7,771 nt of DNA from positions 1 to 7,771 of the forward strand of contig CANHUW010000076.1 of assembly GCA_947463975.1 (NCBI GenBank). The letters are read 5' to 3'. Below are positions 1 through 4,624 of this stretch, piece after piece. The stretch is from Bacteroidota bacterium. Lineage in GTDB: Bacteria; Bacteroidota; Bacteroidia; Chitinophagales; Chitinophagaceae. The position numbers and the translations under genes were made by a program. Under the pieces are notes generated by a model, which was given only the letters and a program-made list of their open reading frames with translations, was not told where the DNA came from and searched no databases. Numbering within the stretch: position 1 is the stretch's first letter; the number at the start of each line of letters is the position of its first letter.

Positions 1-872
1 GGCAAAGGCAATTCATTACAATAGTTTCCAAAACAACCGGCAATTCTTACCCCTTCGTTCACCACATTATGAGGATATTGGTAAGCCCAGGCCCAATCAG
101 GTAACCAAGAAAATGGCTTAGGGTGTAAATTGACAATTCCCCAGTCTCCATCACCACTCATGTGACATCCAATTCTTCCAGCAGCATAGGCGAATAACAT
201 AGTAGGTGCCATTGCATCTGCAAAATGTATAACGCGAATTTTATATTTTTTAATATAAATGATGATTGCAATCGTTGCAACAATTAATCCTCCATAAAAA
301 GTTAAACCAGAAAATGCGATTAAAGATCCCCATGGATCATTTGCAAAATCATTTAAGTTTTCGAGATTATGAAAAATTTTTGCTCCAATAAATCCCCATA
401 AAGCAGCTTGTAAAACTATATCACCTACTCTGTCATGTGGCCAAACAAGCATTTTCTTTTTTTCAGGTACCGCTAATTTCACTTTATCCTTCTCTTTCCA
501 TTTCAGATAAGTCATGACTGCTGCCACTAAAATTCCCGCACCCAAACTTCCTTGACTTGAGAAAATAAATAATGGTGGATTTGATAATGCACCCTCCACT
601 AAAAATGCACCTACCAATTTATAACCAAATAGAAAACCAAAGACCAAACTAGTGGTTAATTCACCCCAAGAAGCAGGAGCACCAATGATGATTTCTTCTT
701 CAACAGCTGTAAATTCACCTAATTGTTCTTTACGCTTTAATTCACTATACAATACAAAACCAGATCCCACGAAAGCCAATGCCACAAAGAATCCGAAGGT
801 GTTTACTAATTGTAACCCACTCAATTGAATGCCAAAAATATCACGAATTAAGAAGTATAAATTGGGATACAT
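1..872 (-). CDS. lgt: Prolipoprotein diacylglyceryl transferase Lgt (3' end cut by window)
   Basis: Lgt is an inner-membrane enzyme that moves the diacylglyceryl group of phosphatidylglycerol onto the lipobox cysteine of prolipoproteins, the first step of lipoprotein maturation. I translated 290 complete codons from ATG at 870-872; the protein runs off the left edge and probably lacks about 90-100 C-terminal residues. It is rich in membrane segments (about residues 20-42, 74-94, 105-122, 153-168, 184-206, 218-232). The Lgt signature lies at residues 232-245 (GRIGCHMSGDGDWG), with the family arginine at R233. A long hydrophilic insertion (about residues 43-72) and a charged stretch near 124-147 fit the Bacteroidota form of the family. 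Positions equivalent to E. coli H103 and N146 appear to be Tyr193 and Cys236. The start fits the family's usual N-terminus. A terminator separates it from the upstream bacilliredoxin gene. A weak -7-like box (TATCATTG, 895-902) may serve as promoter. The family call is secure. Confidence 0.93.
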   Translation of the reverse strand, partial: MYPNLYFLIRDIFGIQLSGLQLVNTFGFFVALAFVGSGFVLYSELKRKEQLGEFTAVEEEIIIGAPASWGELTTSLVFGFLFGYKLVGAFLVEGALSNPPLFIFSSQGSLGAGILVAAVMTYLKWKEKDKVKLAVPEKKKMLVWPHDRVGDIVLQAALWGFIGAKIFHNLENLNDFANDPWGSLIAFSGLTFYGGLIVATIAIIIYIKKYKIRVIHFADAMAPTMLFAYAAGRIGCHMSGDGDWGIVNLHPKPFSWLPDWAWAYQYPHNVVNEGVRIAGCFGNYCNELPL

Positions 873-904
873 AAATTATGAATAATTGTATATGCAATGA
901 TACG

Positions 905-935
905 AAAAAAAAGGGCCACACTAGAAAGTGCGGCC
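905..935 (-). terminator. Intrinsic terminator after the bacilliredoxin gene
   Basis: Read on the minus strand, an 8-bp stem (GGCCGCAC with GTGTGGCC, one G-U pair) closes a 6-nt loop and is followed by C and eight T. Arms are 928-935 and 914-921, and the U-tract is 905-912. The wobble pair is allowed only in minus-strand RNA (it would be A-C on plus), which fixes the direction. It lies 46 bp past the bacilliredoxin stop and 32 bp before the lgt start. Confidence 0.88.
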
Positions 936-981
936 GTATTTTACTAACCCATCTAAAAACAAAAAACCTTAAATATCTTTA

Positions 982-1398
982 CTAATTACAATGTTCTTTG
1001 AACAATGAAATTAAATGTTGTGCGATCACTTGAGCAGGAGTTCCTTCAATATGGTGTCTCTCCACCATGCTTACTAGTTCTCCGTTTTTAAATAGTGCAA
1101 TAGCTGGTGAAGAAGGAGGATAAGGTAAGTGGTATTCTCTTACTTTATTAACTGCTTCCAAATCGAATCCAGCGAAACTTGTAGTGATTCTATCAGGTTT
1201 AATTGTTGAATTTGCAACGGCCATTAAAACACCTGGTCTACATGCACCTGCTGAACAACCACAAACTGAATTGATCACAACTAATGTAGTACCATCTTGT
1301 TTCACTGCTTGTTCAACTTCTGCTGCTGTTGTTAGATCTTCAAAACCATTATCCACTAACTCGGCCTTCATTGGAAAAACTATCTCTGCGGGGTACAT
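982..1398 (-). CDS. Bacilliredoxin, BrxA/BrxB (YphP/YqiW) family
   Basis: This 138-residue protein matches the bacilliredoxin family over its whole length (B. subtilis members are about 145 residues). Family members have a thioredoxin-like fold and remove bacillithiol from S-bacillithiolated proteins, restoring enzymes after oxidative stress in the cytoplasm. The active site is visible as C46-G-C48 within the family context NSVCGCSAG. Further cysteines are C53 and C137, and the cysteine near the C-terminus is typical of the family. The cis-proline-like stretch PSSP is at 95-98 and the conserved IEG at 117-119. The ATG at 1396-1398 gives an N-terminus (MYPAEIVFPM) that fits the family, so I prefer it to Met10. 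It is transcribed alone: its own promoter lies just upstream and a strong terminator just downstream. Whether the host makes bacillithiol cannot be seen here. BrxA and BrxB cannot be told apart from sequence alone. Confidence 0.92.
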   Translation of the reverse strand: MYPAEIVFPMKAELVDNGFEDLTTAAEVEQAVKQDGTTLVVINSVCGCSAGACRPGVLMAVANSTIKPDRITTSFAGFDLEAVNKVREYHLPYPPSSPAIALFKNGELVSMVERHHIEGTPAQVIAQHLISLFKEHCN

Positions 1399-1415
1399 AT
1401 CACATCTATTTGTAC

Positions 1416-1447
1416 CAAAATTAGGTATTTTTAAAATCCCTTACAAA
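1416..1447 (-). promoter_or_regulatory. Bacteroidota-type promoter for the bacilliredoxin gene
   Basis: On the minus strand TTTG (1444-1447) is followed after exactly 20 bp by TAATTTTG (1416-1423), a full match to the phylum consensus TTTG-N19to21-TAnnTTTG. Transcription would start near 1410-1412, leaving a leader of only about 12-14 nt before the ATG at 1398. Confidence 0.75.
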
Positions 1448-1469
1448 TTTGTTTTAACGTCATTTTGGC

Positions 1470-1491
1470 GCTTAACAAAGGCTTAACATAG
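1470..1491. repeat. Two tandem 11-bp direct repeats upstream of the bacilliredoxin promoter
   Basis: Plus-strand GCTTAACAAAG (1470-1480) is followed directly by GCTTAACATAG (1481-1491), differing at one base. The 11-bp period is about one helical turn. A third TTAAC is at 1454-1458, and the second copy also forms an inverted repeat GGCTTAA/TTAAGCC (1480-1486 and 1498-1504). The repeats lie 22-44 bp upstream of the -33 box, where an activator could bind. A binding role is inferred only from position and spacing. Confidence 0.5.
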
Positions 1492-1523
1492 GCATTTTTA
1501 AGCCATAATGGCCTAAAAAGACT

Positions 1524-1549
1524 AAAAAAGGCCTCAAAATGAGGCCTTT
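1524..1549 (-). terminator. Intrinsic terminator after the arginine decarboxylase gene
   Basis: A perfect 9-bp inverted repeat, AAAGGCCTC (1527-1535) and GAGGCCTTT (1541-1549), closes a 5-nt loop. On the minus strand the stem runs into a six-T stretch (1524-1529). It starts 30 bp past the decarboxylase stop. The plus-strand read has only three T, so the minus direction is preferred. Confidence 0.87.
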
Positions 1550-1578
1550 AGATAATATCATATTTTATGGTATTTGAA

Positions 1579-3015
1579 CTATCTTAGGTAGCCTAAAATT
1601 TTCAACATGGACTGAGCAGATTGCTCTTTAGCGTACACCCAATCAACCAATTTTCCCGTTTTTGGATCTTTCTCCACAATGACATGTTTTGGAGAAGGAA
1701 TCAAGCAATGCTTAATACCTCCGTATCCACTGATTTGATCTTGATAAGCGCCTGTATGAAAAAATCCCACATACAAGGACTCGCTATTCTCTTCTACTTT
1801 ATCTCCTTTCTCTGCATCTTTCAATTTTGGTAAGAATACTTCATTAATATGTTCTTCTGAATCATAATAATCGTGACTATCACAAGTAATACCTCCCAAA
1901 ACCACACGTTGATAATCGTTTTCCCATTTATTTACAGGCAGCATCAAGAATTTCTCACCAATACCCCAAGTGTCTGGAAGAGTTGTAATAAAAGAGGAGT
2001 CAATCATATACCAACATTCTCTATCATTTTGTTTTTTCTCAGCTAAAACTTTGTAGATATGTGCCATACTCTCTCCTACTGTATAACTACCAAATTCTGT
2101 ATAAATATTGGGCATAGGAACTTTCGCCTTCTTACATGCTTTTTTAATATTGGAAACAATTTCATTAATCATGAAACTATAATCATATTCAAAGCCAAGA
2201 GAATGTTTAATAGGGAAACCGCCGCCAATATTAATAGAATCTAATTCAGGACAAATTTTCTTGAGTTGACAATACAAGTTGATAATCTTATTCAACTCCG
2301 ACCAATAGTAAATATCATCCTTAATTCCTTTATTTAAAAAGATATGTAGCATTTTTAATTGAAACTTATCTTCATATCCTTCTATTTCATCCACATAAAA
2401 CTCTAAAATATCTTTAGCTCTAATACCTAATCTAGATGTGTAAAAAGGGAAACTAGGCTCTTCTTCTGCAGCCACTCTAATACCTACCTTAAATGGTTGT
2501 TTCGCATTGCGTTTATAAAACTGTAATTCTTCTACATTATCCAATACGGGAATAACATTTTTAAAACCACTATTGATCAATTTAGTGATTCTGCTAGTAT
2601 ATGTTTTTTGCTTATACCCATTGCAGATAACAAAGATATCTTTATTGATCTTTCTTCTTTTGTATAATTGATTGATGATTTCAATATCATATGCATAAGA
2701 AGTTTCTAAATGCACGCCATGTGATAAAGCCTCTTCTACTACAAAAGAAAAGTGCGAACTCTTGGTGCAATAACAATAAAAATATTGACCCTCATATTTA
2801 TGCTTCTTAAAAGCATCAGCAAACATTTTTTTTGCCTTATTAATTTGCATACCAATTTTTGGTAAGTAAGTTAATTTTAAAGGAGTACCATGTTTTTCAA
2901 TAATGGCTTTTAAATCAAGACCATTAAATTCCAAATAACCATTATCATTTACATCAAAGCCTTCTTGAGGAAAATGAAAGGTCTGTTTTACCAGAGAGGT
3001 GTAGGTATTGTTCAT
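1579..3015 (-). CDS. Arginine decarboxylase, short PLP fold-III form
   Basis: This 478-residue enzyme belongs to the alanine-racemase-fold (fold III) PLP decarboxylases. It most resembles the roughly 465-residue proteins annotated as arginine decarboxylase in Flavobacteriia, which would convert arginine to agmatine at the start of polyamine synthesis. Visible landmarks are the probable PLP lysine K85 in YCTKSSHF, at the barrel strand where relatives have YAxKA; the glycine loop GGGFP at 264-268, which binds PLP phosphate; E307 in TEFGS, equivalent to the EPGR position; the second-subunit active-site pair C378-D379 in GITCDS; and the late aromatic Y424 in TGAYQ. It lacks the extra domains that bring classical SpeA to about 630-660 residues. 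The ATG at 3013-3015 is preferred because the family N-terminus (TFHFPQEGF) starts soon after it. The gene is monocistronic, with its own promoter and terminator. The fold is certain. Substrate rests on family resemblance; diaminopimelate or carboxynorspermidine decarboxylase is the alternative. Confidence 0.8.
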   Translation of the reverse strand: MNNTYTSLVKQTFHFPQEGFDVNDNGYLEFNGLDLKAIIEKHGTPLKLTYLPKIGMQINKAKKMFADAFKKHKYEGQYFYCYCTKSSHFSFVVEEALSHGVHLETSYAYDIEIINQLYKRRKINKDIFVICNGYKQKTYTSRITKLINSGFKNVIPVLDNVEELQFYKRNAKQPFKVGIRVAAEEEPSFPFYTSRLGIRAKDILEFYVDEIEGYEDKFQLKMLHIFLNKGIKDDIYYWSELNKIINLYCQLKKICPELDSINIGGGFPIKHSLGFEYDYSFMINEIVSNIKKACKKAKVPMPNIYTEFGSYTVGESMAHIYKVLAEKKQNDRECWYMIDSSFITTLPDTWGIGEKFLMLPVNKWENDYQRVVLGGITCDSHDYYDSEEHINEVFLPKLKDAEKGDKVEENSESLYVGFFHTGAYQDQISGYGGIKHCLIPSPKHVIVEKDPKTGKLVDWVYAKEQSAQSMLKILGYLR

Positions 3016-3054
3016 TAATTAAGCTGGGGTTGTTAGCTGTTATTTTTATGAGTA

Positions 3055-3089
3055 CAAAAATAGTTCTTTGAAAGGATATTGGGGCCAAA
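3055..3089 (-). promoter_or_regulatory. Probable promoter for the arginine decarboxylase gene
   Basis: Minus-strand TATTTTTG (3055-3062) is a full match to the -7 consensus TAnnTTTG. The nearest TTTG upstream (3086-3089) sits 23 bp away, a little further than the usual 19-21. Expected leader length is about 35 nt. It lies just beyond the rplT terminator, so the gene can be expressed apart from the ribosomal proteins. Confidence 0.55.
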
Positions 3090-3105
3090 AAATAATTTAC
3101 CAATA

Positions 3106-3143
3106 ATAAAACAAAATGCCCCCTGTAAGTAAGGGGGCATTTT
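3106..3143 (-). terminator. Intrinsic terminator after rplT
   Basis: A perfect 11-bp stem, AAAATGCCCCC (3113-3123) and GGGGGCATTTT (3133-3143), closes a 9-nt loop. On the minus strand it ends in a T-rich tract (TTTTGTTTTATT). It lies 55 bp past the rplT stop and ends the ribosomal protein transcript. The stem is also flanked by T on plus, so weak bidirectional action is possible. Confidence 0.85.
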
Positions 3144-3169
3144 AAAAATCATAAGAGAAGGAATTATGA

Positions 3170-3191
3170 GGCTTTAAATTTTCTTAAAGCC
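3170..3191 (-). other. Perfect hairpin between rplT and its terminator
   Basis: GGCTTTAA (3170-3177) and TTAAAGCC (3184-3191) form an 8-bp perfect stem with a 6-nt loop, starting 7 bp past the rplT stop codon. No T-run follows, so it is not itself an intrinsic terminator. It could protect the mRNA 3' end or be chance; I cannot tell which. Confidence 0.4.
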
Positions 3192-3198
3192 GATATAA

Positions 3199-3546
3199 TT
3201 ACGCCTTAACTGATTGGATCAAAGCCTTGAAAGTAGCTGGCTCATTCATTGCTAAATCTGCCAATACTTTACGGTTTAAATCAGATCCTTTCTTTGCTAA
3301 TAAGTTAATGAATTGGCTATAAGTTAAACCTTCTTCTCTTACAGCAGCATTGATACGCGCAATCCATAAACTGCGGTACTCACGCTTTTTCAATTTACGA
3401 CCAACATAAGAGTAAGTTAAACCTTTCTCTAATACGTTTTTGGCAACGGTATATACGTTTTTACGCTTACCATAGAAACCTTTTGCTTGGTCTAATATTT
3501 TCTTTCTTCTTGCTCTAGATGCAACGGCATTTTTTGAACGTGGCAT
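3199..3546 (-). CDS. rplT: 50S ribosomal protein L20
   Basis: L20 is an early-binding large-subunit protein needed for 50S assembly, contacting domain II of 23S rRNA. In several bacteria it also represses its own operon by binding the mRNA. At 115 residues it has the usual length. The basic N-terminal half (residues 1-58, very rich in Arg and Lys, e.g. ASRARRKK at 9-16) is the extended RNA-binding arm. The family signature is seen at about 53-70 as KKREYRSLWIARINAAVR, followed by GLTYSQFI at 73-80. The C-terminal globular part (about 60-115) is the portion that does the autoregulation in E. coli and Bacillus relatives. The gene follows rpmI after 80 bp with no terminator and no good promoter between, so the two are presumably co-transcribed. 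The start at 3544-3546 gives the canonical MPRSKN. Confidence 0.98.
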   Translation of the reverse strand: MPRSKNAVASRARRKKILDQAKGFYGKRKNVYTVAKNVLEKGLTYSYVGRKLKKREYRSLWIARINAAVREEGLTYSQFINLLAKKGSDLNRKVLADLAMNEPATFKALIQSVKA

Positions 3547-3626
3547 AATTAATATTTTATTGAATCTTCGGTCTCAAGACTTCGACTCGGTTAATTTAAA
3601 TGTGTTTGATTTAAAAATCGGAGGAA

Positions 3627-3827
3627 TTATCCTTTCAATCTTAATAAACGTAAAACGAAATCTTTGTTCGTAGCACCTACAAGACCTTTTTGTCTCATCG
3701 CTCTTTTACGCTTTGTTGATTTTTTAGTAAGGATGTGTCTTTTGAACGCTTTTTGGTAGGTGATTTCACCTGTACCAGTAACTTTAAAACGCTTCTTTGC
3801 GCTTGAGTTAGTTTTTACTTTTGGCAT
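3627..3827 (-). CDS. rpmI: 50S ribosomal protein L35
   Basis: L35 is a small basic protein of the large ribosomal subunit. The 66-residue product has the full family length and the typical features: MPKVKTNSSAKKRFK at the start, TGTGEI at 17-22, H31 followed by LTKKSTKRKRAMR, and a leucine-rich C-terminus. It is the first gene of the predicted rpmI-rplT transcript. In most bacteria it is joined to infC, but here a terminator and a new promoter lie in the 165-bp gap between infC and rpmI. Its leader of about 75 nt is structured and described separately. The ATG at 3825-3827 is fixed by the family N-terminus. No Shine-Dalgarno sequence stands at normal spacing; the only purine run, GGGAG, is more than 20 nt upstream. 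Confidence 0.98.
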   Translation of the reverse strand: MPKVKTNSSAKKRFKVTGTGEITYQKAFKRHILTKKSTKRKRAMRQKGLVGATNKDFVLRLLRLKG

Positions 3828-3903
3828 TATTATAATCTTATCGATTACTCCCTGCTGGCGGTATTACTCAGGTAATACACTTATTGGGCCTTGTGGGAAA
3901 TGG
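3828..3903 (-). promoter_or_regulatory. Structured 5' leader of rpmI-rplT, candidate autoregulatory site
   Basis: The predicted untranslated leader contains a perfect 7-bp hairpin, GTATTAC-CTGA-GTAATAC on the minus strand (3861-3878). A second weaker hairpin, TAATC-GATAA-GATTA, lies closer to the start codon. The sequence GAGTAAT occurs twice (3863-3869 and 3844-3850), so the ATTAC of hairpin 1 could pair with either GTAAT, giving two exclusive folds. L20 is known to bind leaders of this operon in E. coli and Bacillus; that this leader does so is inference. It does not match any leader structure I can recall in detail. Confidence 0.45.
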
Positions 3904-3907
3904 ATGG

Positions 3908-3939
3908 CAAAGGTACAGCGGAATCAGTGATTAGCCAAA
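3908..3939 (-). promoter_or_regulatory. Bacteroidota-type promoter for rpmI-rplT
   Basis: On the minus strand TTTG (3936-3939) stands 20 bp from TACCTTTG (3908-3915), a full consensus match at ideal spacing. The first three bases of the -33 box are the last Ts of the infC terminator U-tract. Transcription would begin near 3902-3904. Confidence 0.78.
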
Positions 3940-3968
3940 AAAAATGAGTCTCTTTTAGGAGACTCATT
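3937..3968 (-). terminator. Intrinsic terminator after infC
   Basis: AATGAGTCTC (3943-3952) and GAGACTCATT (3959-3968) form a perfect 10-bp stem with a 6-nt loop. On the minus strand the stem leads into eight T (3937-3944, the first two in the stem). It begins 25 bp past the infC stop. It should end most thrS-infC transcripts before rpmI. Confidence 0.87.
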
Positions 3969-3992
3969 GTAATTATTTATATTGATTACCAA

Positions 3993-4580
3993 TTAGTTAG
4001 ATGGGTTGGCTTTTTTCTTACTCCCTGATTTAGGCTGGAAAATGGCAAACATCCTCTTTCCTTCTAATTTAGGCATACTCTCTAAAGCACCTACTTCTGC
4101 TAATCTTTCAGCAAATTTTAATAAAAGTAGCTGTCCTCTATCTTGGAACATAATCGCACGACCTTTGAATTGAACATATGCTTTTACTTTATTTCCATCC
4201 TGTAAAAACTTTTCCGCATGTTTTGCTTTAAAATCAAAATCATGATCATCAGTTCCTGGTGTGAATCGAATTTCTTTGATTTCTGATTGCTTAGAATTCG
4301 CTTTCATTTCTTTTTCCTTACGCTTTTTCTCGTAAAGAAATTTCTTGTAATCGATGACTTTACAAACTGGTGGGTCTGCTGTAGGTGAAATCTCTACTAA
4401 GTCTAAACCTTGATCAGCAGCTATTTTCAAAGCATCTTGTGTATTATAAACACCTACTTCGATGTTGTCTCCAACTAATCTAATTTGTGGTACACGAATA
4501 CGATCATTGATGCGATGCTCTGGTTCTTGTTGTCTTTGAAACCTTGGGTTAAATCTGGGTCCTCTGTTAGGTAATGCCAT
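3993..4580 (-). CDS. infC: Translation initiation factor IF-3
   Basis: IF-3 binds the 30S subunit, keeps it apart from 50S and checks the start codon and initiator tRNA pairing. The 195-residue protein shows both domains. The N-domain is at about 22-90, with RINDRIR at 23-29, the family stretch DLVEISPTADPPVCK at 60-74 and YKKFLYEKK at 78-86. A lysine-rich linker covers about 83-100, and the C-domain about 101-187 with KEIRFTPGTDDHD at 102-114. It has a short basic N-terminal extension relative to E. coli IF-3 and a lysine-rich C-terminal tail. The start is ATG (4578-4580), not the rare AUU that allows feedback control in E. coli. It lies 44 bp after thrS, most likely on the same transcript; a poor -7-like box (4610-4617) might add weak internal initiation. 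A strong terminator follows it. Confidence 0.97.
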   Translation of the reverse strand: MALPNRGPRFNPRFQRQQEPEHRINDRIRVPQIRLVGDNIEVGVYNTQDALKIAADQGLDLVEISPTADPPVCKVIDYKKFLYEKKRKEKEMKANSKQSEIKEIRFTPGTDDHDFDFKAKHAEKFLQDGNKVKAYVQFKGRAIMFQDRGQLLLLKFAERLAEVGALESMPKLEGKRMFAIFQPKSGSKKKANPSN

Positions 4581-4624
4581 TAAATATTAAAACGTTGTTT
4601 ATTGTTTTGTAAAGATAGTCATTG

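Noticed and set aside
1184..1486. Plus-strand open frame of 100 codons
   Set aside because: It lies antisense to the bacilliredoxin gene, has no family resemblance and no promoter, and runs across that gene's promoter region. The opposite strand encodes a clear conserved protein.
1621..2244. Two plus-strand open frames of 70 and 61 codons
   Set aside because: Both are antisense to the arginine decarboxylase gene and have composition expected of a shadow frame; no start or promoter signals support them.
3016..3198. A small RNA gene downstream of rplT, as reported for some Bacteroidales
   Set aside because: The gap holds a hairpin, the rplT terminator and the decarboxylase promoter; no separate promoter-plus-terminator unit of RNA-gene length is left.
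3562..3583. Bulged 7-pair hairpin upstream of rplT (GAATCTT with AAGA, one unpaired C, TTC)
   Set aside because: The stem is interrupted and AT-rich with a 7-nt loop, so chance is a fair explanation. It could matter for rplT translation, but nothing else supports it.
4610..4617. TATCTTTA on the minus strand as an infC promoter
   Set aside because: It misses the final G of the -7 consensus and has no well-placed -33 box; co-transcription with thrS across a 44-bp gap explains infC expression.
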